DNA of 64,000 nucleotides from Pseudomonas asplenii (GCF_900105475.1 NZ_LT629777.1:4154001-4218000); one strand, 5' to 3'; shown: positions 7,401 to 17,579, counted from the stretch's first letter. Numbers and translations: made by a program. The notes: generated by a model from the sequence alone, not told the origin.

Positions 7401-9572
7401 GTGTCAGGAAGCGCATCAATGGACAGGCCCCCACAGTCAGCTGAAACCACCCAGGGCGACAGCGGCATTGCCTCCCTCGTGGTCATTGCTCAACTCTCGG
7501 GCGTGGCAGTCAGCGTTGAACGCCTCAGGCACCTGTCCGGGCTCTCCCGGGCGGTCGATACCCTGACCCTGGTGCGCCTGGCCCGACAGATCGACCTCAA
7601 GGCCCGCGCCACCACCACTCAGATCAGCCGCCTTGCCCAGACACCGCTCCCGGCCATTGTCGAGATGAGTGATGGCCGATACCTGGTGCTGGCCAAGTGC
7701 GTGAACGATCAAGTACTGCTACACGATGAAGTACAGCAGCGGACCTATCAGGTCAGTTTGAGTGACTTCGAAAAAGTCTGGTCCGGTCGTTTGATCCTTG
7801 TCACCTCGCGTGCCGTATTGGCGCAAGGCGGTGGAAAGTTTGATCTGTCGTGGTTTATTCCGTCGATCGTCAAGTACCGCAAGCAATTTCTGGAAGTGCT
7901 GACCGGGTCATTTTTCTTGCAGTTGTTTGGCCTGGTCTCGCCGTTATTCATGCAGGTGGTCATCGACAAGGTGCTGGTGCACAAGTCGATGTCGACCCTG
8001 GATGTTCTGGTGTTTGGGCTGGTCACCATTTCCGTGTTCGAGGCGCTGTTGGGTGGCTTGCGTACCTACGTCTTCAGCCACACCACCAACCGGGTCGACG
8101 TCGAACTGGGCGCTCGTCTGTTCAACCACCTGCTGGGGTTACCGTTGGCCTATTTCCAGGCCCGGCGGGTAGGCGACAGCGTGGCGCGGGTGCGTGAGCT
8201 GGAAAACATCCGCAACTTCCTCACCGGCAACGCGCTGACGGTGGCGATGGATATGTTCTTCACCCTGGTGTTCTTCGCGGTGATGCTGACGTACTCGCCA
8301 TGGTTGACCTTGATCGTGTTCATCTCGCTGCCGTGCTACGTCGCCTTGTCGGTGCTGGTGACGCCCGTGCTTAAGGCACGACTCGATGAGAAGTTTCGCC
8401 GCAGCTCGGAAAACCAGTCGTTCCTGGTCGAGTCGGTGACCGGCATCGAAACCCTCAAGTCGATGGCCGTCGAACCCCTGATGCAAAGACGTTGGGAGGA
8501 GCAACTGGCGGCCTATGTGTCCAGCGCCTTCAAGGCCTCCAGTCTGTCCAGCTCGGCCAATCAGGTGGCGTCGCTGATCAGTAAACTCACCACGGCGGCG
8601 CTGTTGTGGTTCGGTGCCCGCTTGGTGATCGGTGGTGATCTGTCGGTCGGTGAGCTGATCGCTTTCAACATGCTCTCCGGTCGCGTCAGCGGGCCCATTC
8701 TGCGTCTGGCGCAGCTGTGGCAGGACTTTCAGCAGGTACGGCTGTCCATGGCTCGGCTGGGCGATATCCTCGACAACAAGGCCGAGTCCGGGGTCTCTGC
8801 CGGGCAAGCCTCGATGCCGCCGGTCAAAGGCGAAGTGGTCTTCGACCGAGTGGTGTTTCGCTATCGCACCGATGGTCCAGAGATTCTGCGTGGCCTCTCA
8901 TTGACGGCTCAGGCGGGTAGCGTGATCGGCATCGTCGGCCCCTCGGGATCCGGTAAAAGCACCCTGACCAAATTGATTCAGCGGCTGTACTCGCCCGAGC
9001 GCGGGCGGGTGTTGATCGATGGCATGGATCTGTCGGTACTCGACCCGGCGTCACTGCGCCGACAGATCGGCGTGGTCCTGCAGGAGAACATGCTGTTCAA
9101 GGGCACGGTGCGCGACAACATTGCGTTCGCCTCACCTGGCATGCCCTTGGAGCAGGTAGTCGAAGCCGCGGAACTGGCTGGGGCCCATGAGTTCATCCTG
9201 GAGCTGCCACAGGGCTACGACACCGAACTGGGCGAGCGTGGCAACGGACTGTCCGGCGGGCAAAGACAACGCATTGCCATCGCCCGGGCCCTGGCCACCC
9301 AGCCGAAGATCCTGATCTTCGATGAGGCCACCTCGGCGCTAGACGCCGAGTCGGAGTCGATCATCCACGGCAACATGCACCAGATCTGCAAAGGGCGCAC
9401 GGTGTTCATCATCGCCCATCGCCTGTCCGCCGTGAGGATCGCCCAGCGCATCATCACCGTCGAGAAGGGCGCCATCGTCGAAGAGGGCAGCCACGACGAG
9501 TTGCTCGAACAGAACGGCCGCTATGCCTCACTGTGGCGCCATCAGACGGGGCATCTCCATGTCGCTGCTTGA
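7401..9572 (+). CDS. Type I secretion ABC transporter (HlyB-like, with C39-like domain)
   Basis: A 723-residue export ABC protein. An N-terminal peptidase-like domain (about 1-135) reads GDSGIASLVVIAQLSGV where true C39 proteases have a catalytic Cys, so it is the non-proteolytic docking form seen in HlyB. A six-helix membrane domain (about 150-440) follows. The nucleotide-binding domain has Walker A GPSGSGKST (513-521), signature LSGGQRQRIAIARAL (about 616) and Walker B ILIFDEATSALD. It powers one-step export of unfolded substrates with HlyD and TolC partners, both encoded downstream. The start is GTG 7401 with AGGGA upstream; ATG 7419 is also possible. Confidence 0.93.
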   Translation: MSGSASMDRPPQSAETTQGDSGIASLVVIAQLSGVAVSVERLRHLSGLSRAVDTLTLVRLARQIDLKARATTTQISRLAQTPLPAIVEMSDGRYLVLAKCVNDQVLLHDEVQQRTYQVSLSDFEKVWSGRLILVTSRAVLAQGGGKFDLSWFIPSIVKYRKQFLEVLTGSFFLQLFGLVSPLFMQVVIDKVLVHKSMSTLDVLVFGLVTISVFEALLGGLRTYVFSHTTNRVDVELGARLFNHLLGLPLAYFQARRVGDSVARVRELENIRNFLTGNALTVAMDMFFTLVFFAVMLTYSPWLTLIVFISLPCYVALSVLVTPVLKARLDEKFRRSSENQSFLVESVTGIETLKSMAVEPLMQRRWEEQLAAYVSSAFKASSLSSSANQVASLISKLTTAALLWFGARLVIGGDLSVGELIAFNMLSGRVSGPILRLAQLWQDFQQVRLSMARLGDILDNKAESGVSAGQASMPPVKGEVVFDRVVFRYRTDGPEILRGLSLTAQAGSVIGIVGPSGSGKSTLTKLIQRLYSPERGRVLIDGMDLSVLDPASLRRQIGVVLQENMLFKGTVRDNIAFASPGMPLEQVVEAAELAGAHEFILELPQGYDTELGERGNGLSGGQRQRIAIARALATQPKILIFDEATSALDAESESIIHGNMHQICKGRTVFIIAHRLSAVRIAQRIITVEKGAIVEEGSHDELLEQNGRYASLWRHQTGHLHVAA

Positions 9573-10980
9573 TCGCTTCTTCCCGCGCCTGCGGCATTAC
9601 CGCGACATTGCCCAGGCTGCCCTCGAGGCTGAGAAAGCCCAAGGCAACACCTTGCAACGCCAGCGCGACGAGGTTGAGTTTCTGCCTGCGGCGCTGGAGG
9701 TACTCGAAACGCCGGCGTCGCCCATTGGGCGTGGCTTGATGTGGATGTTGATGCTGTTGTTCGCAATCGCCCTGATCTGGTCCATCGTCGGCAAGCTGGA
9801 TGTGGTGGCCGTGGCCGAGGGCAAGGTGGTGCCCAATGGCAACAGCAAGACCATCCAGCCGCTCGAGGCGGGCATCGTCAAGGCGATCATGGTCGACAAC
9901 GGCCAGCACGTAACCGAGGGGCAGGCGTTGATCGACCTGGACCCGACCGAGGCCACCGCCGATGTCAGCAAGTCCAGGACGGCGCGGATCGACGCGATGC
10001 TGGTGATCAACCGTGCCCAGTCCTTGCTGGATACACAGACGACCAACCGGGCGCCGGTGGTCGCGGTGGTTCAGGACGCGAGCGAGGATCGCCAGCGCGA
10101 TACCCAGCGCTTTGCCGAGAGTGCGTTTTACGAGCAGCGCAGCAAGCTCACCGGCCTTCGTTCGGAACTACAAAAGCGCACGCAGGAGTTGCAGACCACC
10201 CAGCACAAGATCAGCAGCCTGCAGCAAACCCTGCCAATGACTCGGGCCGAGGAAGAGGACTACAAGACCCTGCTGCAGCAAAGCTACGTCCCACGGCATG
10301 CCTACCTGGAAAAGATGCAGGCGCGCATCGAGCAGGAGCAGGAGTTGGCCGGGCAGCAGAGCTATGCCAAGGAACTGCAGGCCACCATCCAGGAGCAGCG
10401 CGACGATATCGATACGGCGATTGCGCAGTTTCGTCGTGAGCAACTCGACTTGCTCAACCAGGCCCAGCAGCAACTGGCCCAGGACCAGGGTGATGAAACC
10501 AAGTCCCGCCAACGGCAGGGTCAAACCCACCTGACCGCTCCGGTGAGTGGGACTGTTCAGGAACTGGCGGTGCACACCATCGGGGGGGTGGTGACCCCAG
10601 CCCAAGCCTTACTGGTGATCGTGCCTGACGATGTTGGGTTGGAAGTCGATGTGCAGATTCTCAACCGGGATATTGGCTTTGTCCGTCCGGGGCAGGACGC
10701 CGAAATCAAGTTGGATGCCTTTCCATACACCCACTACGGGACGATCGCTGGCAGGGTCATGTCGATCTCTCAGGATGCGGTGAAGGACGACAAGCTGGGA
10801 CTGGTGTACCCGGCCCGTATTCAGCTTGGGGCGCATGAGATTGTCGATGACGGTAAGCGCATTCAGCTGGAGCCGGGGATGACCAGCTCCGTGGAGATCA
10901 AGACCGAGCAGCGACGGATTATCGAATACCTGCTGACGCCGCTGTTGAAGTACGAAAGCGAGGCGTTGAGAGAACGCTAG
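9559..10980 (+). CDS. HlyD-family periplasmic adaptor of the type I secretion system
   Basis: A 473-residue membrane-fusion protein. It has one N-terminal membrane helix (about 57-78), a biotinyl-lipoyl half motif (VVPNGNSKTIQPLEAGIVKAI), a long Gln/Glu-rich coiled-coil hairpin (about 150-330), the second lipoyl half (LTAPVSGTVQELAVHTIGG) and a beta-barrel C-terminus. It bridges the ABC exporter and the outer-membrane channel. The start at ATG 9559 overlaps the exporter gene by 14 nt, so the two are co-translated. GC content matches the exporter and is higher than in the two genes that follow. Confidence 0.93.
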   Translation: MSLLDRFFPRLRHYRDIAQAALEAEKAQGNTLQRQRDEVEFLPAALEVLETPASPIGRGLMWMLMLLFAIALIWSIVGKLDVVAVAEGKVVPNGNSKTIQPLEAGIVKAIMVDNGQHVTEGQALIDLDPTEATADVSKSRTARIDAMLVINRAQSLLDTQTTNRAPVVAVVQDASEDRQRDTQRFAESAFYEQRSKLTGLRSELQKRTQELQTTQHKISSLQQTLPMTRAEEEDYKTLLQQSYVPRHAYLEKMQARIEQEQELAGQQSYAKELQATIQEQRDDIDTAIAQFRREQLDLLNQAQQQLAQDQGDETKSRQRQGQTHLTAPVSGTVQELAVHTIGGVVTPAQALLVIVPDDVGLEVDVQILNRDIGFVRPGQDAEIKLDAFPYTHYGTIAGRVMSISQDAVKDDKLGLVYPARIQLGAHEIVDDGKRIQLEPGMTSSVEIKTEQRRIIEYLLTPLLKYESEALRER

Positions 10981-11060
10981 TTTTTTGCGTGTGCGTGTTT
11001 TTGAGTGTGTGAGTCTAACGTGGGTTCTTAGTTTTAACGATTTACCAGAGGAGCAACGTA

Positions 11061-11714
11061 ATGGATTCGCCTGGAATTATAAGATCTGAAGTGGATGTGG
11101 ATGAGCTGCGATCGCGAGCTCCTTGGTTTCGGACGGGACCTTTCGTGCTTGTGAGTTCTGTTGTTTTTTTTGCATATGCATTGTTGGGCAGCTTTTTTCC
11201 AGCCTATAGGATTATTGCGGATAAAGTTGTGAGCCCGCTCATAGACAGTCTGGGTTGGGTCTTTCTTGAGGTGCGGACATCTCCAATGATTGGTGAGCTT
11301 GATCCGGTTTATTATCGTAATATCATGGGTTTATGTATTTTTTTTACTGCGTTGTATAATTTATTGTCTCTCCTTTATATGGTTAAGTTTAGAAGGGTTG
11401 CCGCTATTAGTTGCGAGGAGGCTCACCGGCGCATGGTGGCTCTCAGAGGGATTAGTGTCAGGAAAGCTTGGGTGTTACTTCATGTTTATGTGTATGTTTT
11501 TGTTGTATTGCTTGCTGCGGCCATTACGTTTTCTTTTCTGAATAATATGTTTGGGTGGCTAAGAGTTACAGTTAATAAGGGCGACATATTTTTTGAGTTA
11601 TTCGTCTGGTTTACATTAATTTTGCCGTCGGGTACGAGCGTTGCGATGTGGTCGATTGTTGGTCAGTACGGGCTGTTTGATGTTAGGAAAATAATAGATT
11701 TTATTTCTAAGTGA
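11061..11714 (+). CDS. Polytopic membrane protein of unknown function in the secretion operon
   Basis: A 217-residue protein with four hydrophobic segments (about residues 26-48, 87-106, 134-156 and 178-200) and no recognisable domain. An AGAGGAG site lies before ATG 11061 and only 10 nt separate its stop from the giant-protein gene, so the pair is co-expressed. It is AT-rich, unlike the exporter genes. Its place directly before a large secreted protein suits either an immunity protein protecting the producer or an assembly factor; nothing in the sequence decides this. Confidence 0.75.
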   Translation: MDSPGIIRSEVDVDELRSRAPWFRTGPFVLVSSVVFFAYALLGSFFPAYRIIADKVVSPLIDSLGWVFLEVRTSPMIGELDPVYYRNIMGLCIFFTALYNLLSLLYMVKFRRVAAISCEEAHRRMVALRGISVRKAWVLLHVYVYVFVVLLAAAITFSFLNNMFGWLRVTVNKGDIFFELFVWFTLILPSGTSVAMWSIVGQYGLFDVRKIIDFISK

Positions 11715-11724
11715 GGGGTGGGGC

Positions 11725-14700
11725 ATGTCAGAGAAAACGATAGGCGAAATCTTTTGGGGAAAATTCACAGCTACACCCAACGTTTTGGATGCTGTTGGAC
11801 TAGGCCTCGGCGTCGTTGGGGGGGTTGTCGCACAAGGTGCAAAGTTAGGTGCCGAAATCAAGGTTGGGGAGGAAGCTGCTACTCAGGTCGATAATTCATT
11901 TGCCATAAAAGGAGCGATTCCAAGTGTGGCTTATGGTGCATTAAATGATGGCGCGACGGGGCTCTTTAGGGATGTGGCTGCTGCCGCAGGGGGATACTCG
12001 GCAGGAGAGGTTGCAGGTGCTGGTACAGCTGTCGTGCTTGGTGTATTAGGCGCCCCTGAATTAATAACAGGCGCTGTGGTAGTTTTTGCAAGTGTTGGTG
12101 CGGCCTTTGTGACCGCCCGTGCCATTAGTGCCGGCGTTGATACCTTTAATGAATGGCAGACTGAAGCAGAGCGTAGTGCTCAGCCTATTACAAATACAAC
12201 CGTCGATGGTTCTTTTGTTACAAACAATCCTGATGGTAGTTGGAGTCTGTCCACCTCCGGAGCGACCTACAGTTATGATAGTGACAACAATCCCGTACGA
12301 GTAGTCGATAAGGTTACCGGTGATGTTGTGTCTTACGATAGCGCGACAGGTACTGCATCGGGTTACTCGCCATCGACCGGGTTCTCGCTGTCGGCACAAC
12401 TGAGCGTTGATGATAATGGCCAAGTGGTGGCTGTAGACCCAACTACTGGAGGGTCTTTAGGAAGCTGGAGTGTAAACTCTCTTGGTGACTTGCAGGTTGC
12501 ACTCAATGGGACTCAGCTATCGATTCCTGCTAATGGGGGACTAAGCGCTGCTAGCGTTACAAGCTTAAACTCTGACGGTTCGTCCAATGTCACAACGTTT
12601 GCAGGTGATGGTAGCGCAACAACAGTATTGCTTGATGCAACCGGCAACGTTGTAAGTACTGTAGTCAATACGCCAAACTCTGCAAATGATGGGTCGTCGA
12701 CAACTGTTTTTCGTGACGCTCAGGGAGCGTTGATAGGGTACGAAACACTTTCAGCTGCTAGTAGTGATAGTGGTTCAGTTACAACGCTAATGAGCCAATA
12801 TGGGCAGGATGGACTTTTTTTAGGGACTACTTCCAGTGAAATTAACGCTGATGGTAGTAGTGTTGTTTCAAGTAAGAATGCTATCGGGGAGCTCACCGAT
12901 TCAGAAGTGATCGAAAGTGATGGTTCGACGCTTAAAACAATTTATAATAGTTTAAGTGACTCAAATTTAACTGATACAATTTCGGCTAATGCAGATGGAA
13001 CGGTCTATCAGACTGCCTCGACTGTTGCTGGTGATACACCTGATACTTATGTAACGACAACTCTTGATGGCAGTGGTGTCTTGCTTGAGAAAGAGACTCA
13101 GTCCAGTGATTCTAGTGGCAGTAGCGATTATCGGGCGTACTATCAGGGCGGTGTCCTAAGCTCTACGAGTTACATTGGGTCGGATGGCTCGCGCACTGAT
13201 ACTCACTATGAGGATCCTGATGATCTTAAAATCATCCAGTCAAGTAGCATGGATCGAAATGGAGATTTGGTCTCACTGTCCTCGACGCAAAAAAATGAAA
13301 GCGATGGTAGCTATCTTACCACTACAACAGATCCGAGTGGTCAAACCCTGTCTACGCTTCTTGATCGAACTGATGGAAGCACGACTCAGACAGTTTACAG
13401 TGATCCTAATGATAAAAATATTAAAACAGTAATTGAGAATGACGAGCAAGGTGATCTTGTCAGCACTTCCACTACAACAGTGGGCACGGATAGCGATTAT
13501 CTTACCGTTAGAAAAAAGGGTGATGGAGAAACGACGGGAACGGACAAGACAACCATCACTTATGATGAGCAAGGTGAGAAGCATCAAGAGGTAGAAAGCT
13601 ACGATGCCAATGGCTTGCCTACTGGCAATATCAATGAAGTGACCTCATCAGACGGCCACGTCAGTGCTGACATCAATGGATCAGGTACTGTCTCAGATTT
13701 CAACAATGCTAGCGTAAATGTTGAAGCAGGCAGTACTGCTACGGTTGGCGGTTCTTACAATAACATTACCGCTGATGCCAACGCCACAATCAATCTATCA
13801 AAAGACTCGGACTGGGACGTCCTGACAATGATGAAGGATGGCAATGTCATCCTCACCAGTTCGGACGATGATGATGTGCTGACACTGGACGGCACCGGCA
13901 CTGTCACCATTGCTGACGGCGATGCTGGAGAAGCCATCAGCGCAAGCGGCAGTACCTTTTCACTAGGGCAGAACGTTACAGCGAGCATCAGCGGTGACAC
14001 CAACAACCTGGTGGGAGCCAACGATACCCTGACGCTATTGGGCGCAGGAGATTCGATCAGTGGTGCGGGCAACACTCTTTCGGCGAACAACGAAAGCTTG
14101 TCGATTTCGAATGAACCAGGTGATTTGGCTGACGTTCTCAATGGCGACGGCAATACGGTTACAGCCAGTAACAGTGCGTTTACGTTTGATGGTGCGAATA
14201 ATCTTGCGCTAGGTGATGGAAACACGGTCGGTCTTGGCGATGATAGCTCCGCTGTTGTGACAGGTCTGAATAACACTGTCAATGTTGGCTCAGACTCCAA
14301 TGTGATAAGCGATGGAGGCAGTGGCAATGTTATTTTCTCAGGCCCGGGCGATACAGTCCTTATCGGCGACAGTGAAACCAATGACGTAGTCGTGGCTGCC
14401 AATAGTCTGATTACACTCGATGGTTCCGGTGAGAGGGTTGTGAGTCGCGGTGGGGATACAATCAATTTAGTGGGGGCTAATGAAAATGTATCTGGACCCT
14501 CTGATACAGTTAACTTAGATCCTGATACATCCGAAACGGTTTCAGAGTTTCAGGGGGTGATCAACCTGGGGACAGGGTCTTCTCTAAATGCTACTTTTGG
14601 TGGGGAAAATACAGTCAATGCTGCGGGTGACAATACAATAGTACTTGGCTCAAGCGAGGGTGGCGATACGATCTCGGCTTCCAATGACCAGATAACGATC

Positions 14701-17547
14701 AATGGTTCGGGTAATACGGTTATTGGTTCAGGTAATACCCTGGCTGTTAACGGTGATCTGGTGTCCGTTGACGGTGATAGTAATAGTGTTGAAATGGGGT
14801 GGGGCTCATCAGCATCGCTAAATGGTACGCAGAATGCTGTTGATCTGGGGGAGAACTCCAGGTTGACGGATTCTGGGGTGGGAGGAAACTCAATTATCGC
14901 TAACGGCGACGATAATGTTGAGGTTACGCTCAATGACGATAACCTCAGCGCAACAGACAGTTCTCTGCAGCTTTCTGGATCAAATAGCTCTGTTTCAGGA
15001 GATGGGAATACGTTCAGCATAGATGGGTCTGGCTATACAGTAGCCGGTAGTGACGACGTATTGAATATAAACTATGTTACTGTGACGGCTTCGTTGGCTA
15101 ATGGCACCATAAATCTTGGTAGCTGGGGTGGCGTGGTCAGTGATAATGGTCATGATAATAATATTAACTCACAGTTCGGTGATCAAGTTGTAACGGGTGC
15201 TGGAGAGGTCGGGGACAAAATTACTGCAAATGGCAGTTATTTAATATTGGGCGGCGAGGGAGAATCTGTATCGGGTAGTGTCAATGATATTACCTTGGGC
15301 GGCATTGGTCAGTCCGTTTCGGGTTCTTACGATACAGTTGGATTGAACTCCGGTGTTTCTGCAATGGTGTCAGGTGGTTATGAAAATATTAGTTTGGCAT
15401 CTGGTTCAAGCTTGAGTGATGGCGGTTACTATAATGTAATCAACGCTGCAGCCAATGACGTGCTTGTACTGAGTGCTAGCCGTGACACAGTTAACGCGAT
15501 GGGTAGTGCGATAAACCTAATTGGTAATTATGCAGAAATTTATGGTGATGATAATACGGTAGTAGTATCTGGTCTTTCGGAAGACTTGGAGGGCAGTAAT
15601 AATTCCCTTGATCTAGGTGCGGGTTCGAACTCCGTCATGGGAGGCTCCCAGAATACTGCAAGCTTAAGTTCGGGATCTTTTTTGTTTGCGAATGGCGATG
15701 GTGGCAATATCATCAATATAGACGGTGCAGGTACTCTTCTTGATGGGGGTGGCTATAGCGGCTCTAATAATGAAAATGGTGATATTGTTAATATATCTGG
15801 TGTGGGCAGTATCGTAACTCTAAATGGTTCTGGTGCATCAGTTTTTGGTGATAATGGTGAAATTATTGCTGCTGGGTATAATGAGTCGGTATCGGGTGAT
15901 AATGATTCGTTAACCGTTTATGGTTCGGCAGTTGCGGAAGCTACGAATAGCACTATGAGCGTCGAGCGTGGTGGTAGCTTGGTGAGCGATGGTGGTGGCT
16001 ATAATACAATCGCAGTACAGTATTTTGTAGCGGATCCAACCATGATCTCAACACTTGTTGTCGGTGACTCCGAAAATAACGACAACATTACTGCTATTGC
16101 CGGCGCAGTTACTCTAGATGGAAATGACGAGGCAGTCACCGGCGGTGACAATATATTAAACATCGCGGGGACCGGCGAAACGGTGATCGGCGATAACGAT
16201 ACTGTTTCCTTAGCAACAGGAAGCTCGGCGAAACTTTCTGAGCTTTTTTCTCAGATTAATTTAGCGTCCGGTGCTAGCTTGAGCTTAGAGGATATCGAAG
16301 GAACCGGTGGTAAGGGATACAACACAATCAATGCTGGCAACAATGACACTATTATCATCGGCAGTGGTGAGAGCAATGATACCCTTATAGGATCCGGTGC
16401 TCAGATCACATTATCAGGCAGCAATACAAGCCTGACCATTGACGGTAATGACGATAGCATTGCTGCGACAGGCACCAACGACCGGGTCATCGACAACCGC
16501 ACAGATGGTACCTCTGTACTTTACGACTGGGATGGCAGTGGCGACGAAACCGATACGGTGTACTCAGGTGCTGATGGTTCTGGGGACGTCATAGGCGGTT
16601 ATGGTTACGAAGGCACCGGGCCTGGGGACGACCTGCCGGGCAGCTACGGCGGCGGGGACGACGGCGGTGGGGGCGATGGTGGCGGATACGGTTTTGCCGG
16701 CACACAGTCCTTGGTGTCCTCTCGTGTTGGGTCCAGCATTGGTTCTATCGCGCAATATGACCTGAACCACGGTAATTTCTCCGCAGCCCAATCAGCCGAG
16801 GCGGCTCAGCAGCAGGCGGCAAGCATTGCGGCGCTGACACCCACCGCAGGCTCCGGTTCTGCTGTCCTCGAAGGCGCCAAATGGGACCAGCAGGTCATCA
16901 CCTGGAGCCTGGCAGACAGCTCGGGAACACAGGCGGCCCCGTTCTCCAGCTACATGGGCGCAGCCGAGGCGTCTGCCGTTCAATCGGCCTTCAGCGCCTG
17001 GGCCAACGCCATGCCAGGCGTCACGTTCGAAGAAGTGTCTGATTCCTCAAAATCGGATATCCGGATCGGCTTTGGTGATTTCGATACTGCCAATACCGGT
17101 GTGGTGGGTTACACCAGCTATCAGGCCAATGCCGGCCAGATGGAAGCAAACGCGATCATCCGGGTCGAGGACACCACGCAGGACGTGCTGACCACTGGCG
17201 CCGATGGGCAACAGACCTACGCCGGTACCGATGCCACGCTGTCTCAGGTACTGCAGCATGAAATCGGTCACGCACTGGGCTTTGCTGATAACGCCGATCA
17301 GAACTCGGTGATGAACTACCAGCTCACGGCCAGCAACCGTACGTTGGATCAAACGGATCTGGTCGGTATCGGGTCGCTCTATGGCGCGGGTGCCAGTACC
17401 GCGCCGGTGGGCGGCAGTGGGGTGAGCCAGTTGATTCAGGCCATGTCCACGTTCAGTGCCGACGGCGGGGTAGCCGACACCACCTTGCTGCCGCCTTCGC
17501 TGGCGGACCAGAAAGTCACGCTGAGCGCTTCTTCCCACGCGGCTTGA
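11725..17547 (+). CDS. Giant repeat protein with C-terminal M10-type zinc metalloprotease domain, predicted type I secretion substrate
   Basis: The 1940-residue product has no N-terminal signal peptide. Residues 20-155 are Gly/Ala-rich and hydrophobic (GLGLGVVGGVVAQGAKLG; AGTAVVLGVLGAPELI), as in pore-forming or glycine-zipper segments. Residues about 165-640 are DGS/YD-like repeats. Residues about 650-1590 hold dozens of imperfect 15-25-residue units built on SGSGNTV or GDGNT, predicted to form a beta-solenoid; they are not canonical GGxGxD RTX nonapeptides. A Gly/Asp/Tyr linker (about 1592-1665) leads to a matrixin-like domain with HEIGHALGFAD (H1845, E1846, H1849, D1855) and Met-turn SVMNY (M1863). 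The last 50 residues (GVSQLIQAMSTF onward) could hold the export signal. Codon use is AT-rich in the repeats and GC-rich in the protease part, so the gene is a mosaic. The start has a GAGGGG site. Confidence 0.85.
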   Translation: MSEKTIGEIFWGKFTATPNVLDAVGLGLGVVGGVVAQGAKLGAEIKVGEEAATQVDNSFAIKGAIPSVAYGALNDGATGLFRDVAAAAGGYSAGEVAGAGTAVVLGVLGAPELITGAVVVFASVGAAFVTARAISAGVDTFNEWQTEAERSAQPITNTTVDGSFVTNNPDGSWSLSTSGATYSYDSDNNPVRVVDKVTGDVVSYDSATGTASGYSPSTGFSLSAQLSVDDNGQVVAVDPTTGGSLGSWSVNSLGDLQVALNGTQLSIPANGGLSAASVTSLNSDGSSNVTTFAGDGSATTVLLDATGNVVSTVVNTPNSANDGSSTTVFRDAQGALIGYETLSAASSDSGSVTTLMSQYGQDGLFLGTTSSEINADGSSVVSSKNAIGELTDSEVIESDGSTLKTIYNSLSDSNLTDTISANADGTVYQTASTVAGDTPDTYVTTTLDGSGVLLEKETQSSDSSGSSDYRAYYQGGVLSSTSYIGSDGSRTDTHYEDPDDLKIIQSSSMDRNGDLVSLSSTQKNESDGSYLTTTTDPSGQTLSTLLDRTDGSTTQTVYSDPNDKNIKTVIENDEQGDLVSTSTTTVGTDSDYLTVRKKGDGETTGTDKTTITYDEQGEKHQEVESYDANGLPTGNINEVTSSDGHVSADINGSGTVSDFNNASVNVEAGSTATVGGSYNNITADANATINLSKDSDWDVLTMMKDGNVILTSSDDDDVLTLDGTGTVTIADGDAGEAISASGSTFSLGQNVTASISGDTNNLVGANDTLTLLGAGDSISGAGNTLSANNESLSISNEPGDLADVLNGDGNTVTASNSAFTFDGANNLALGDGNTVGLGDDSSAVVTGLNNTVNVGSDSNVISDGGSGNVIFSGPGDTVLIGDSETNDVVVAANSLITLDGSGERVVSRGGDTINLVGANENVSGPSDTVNLDPDTSETVSEFQGVINLGTGSSLNATFGGENTVNAAGDNTIVLGSSEGGDTISASNDQITINGSGNTVIGSGNTLAVNGDLVSVDGDSNSVEMGWGSSASLNGTQNAVDLGENSRLTDSGVGGNSIIANGDDNVEVTLNDDNLSATDSSLQLSGSNSSVSGDGNTFSIDGSGYTVAGSDDVLNINYVTVTASLANGTINLGSWGGVVSDNGHDNNINSQFGDQVVTGAGEVGDKITANGSYLILGGEGESVSGSVNDITLGGIGQSVSGSYDTVGLNSGVSAMVSGGYENISLASGSSLSDGGYYNVINAAANDVLVLSASRDTVNAMGSAINLIGNYAEIYGDDNTVVVSGLSEDLEGSNNSLDLGAGSNSVMGGSQNTASLSSGSFLFANGDGGNIINIDGAGTLLDGGGYSGSNNENGDIVNISGVGSIVTLNGSGASVFGDNGEIIAAGYNESVSGDNDSLTVYGSAVAEATNSTMSVERGGSLVSDGGGYNTIAVQYFVADPTMISTLVVGDSENNDNITAIAGAVTLDGNDEAVTGGDNILNIAGTGETVIGDNDTVSLATGSSAKLSELFSQINLASGASLSLEDIEGTGGKGYNTINAGNNDTIIIGSGESNDTLIGSGAQITLSGSNTSLTIDGNDDSIAATGTNDRVIDNRTDGTSVLYDWDGSGDETDTVYSGADGSGDVIGGYGYEGTGPGDDLPGSYGGGDDGGGGDGGGYGFAGTQSLVSSRVGSSIGSIAQYDLNHGNFSAAQSAEAAQQQAASIAALTPTAGSGSAVLEGAKWDQQVITWSLADSSGTQAAPFSSYMGAAEASAVQSAFSAWANAMPGVTFEEVSDSSKSDIRIGFGDFDTANTGVVGYTSYQANAGQMEANAIIRVEDTTQDVLTTGADGQQTYAGTDATLSQVLQHEIGHALGFADNADQNSVMNYQLTASNRTLDQTDLVGIGSLYGAGASTAPVGGSGVSQLIQAMSTFSADGGVADTTLLPPSLADQKVTLSASSHAA

Positions 17548-17579
17548 TTGCCGGCCCACGTTACTTTCATCAACCGATA

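Noticed and set aside
7401..9572. Active C39 bacteriocin-processing protease in the ABC exporter
   Set aside because: The catalytic Cys position is replaced (GDSGIASL), and the substrate has no double-glycine leader.
13700..16500. Apparent tandem DNA repeats in the giant gene, considered as CRISPR or satellite
   Set aside because: The units are irregular, stay in one reading frame and encode degenerate GSGNT-like peptide repeats; no constant repeat and spacer pattern.
11725..17547. Classification of the giant protein as a standard RTX serralysin
   Set aside because: No GGxGxDxUx nonapeptides were seen, and the protease domain is at the C-terminus.
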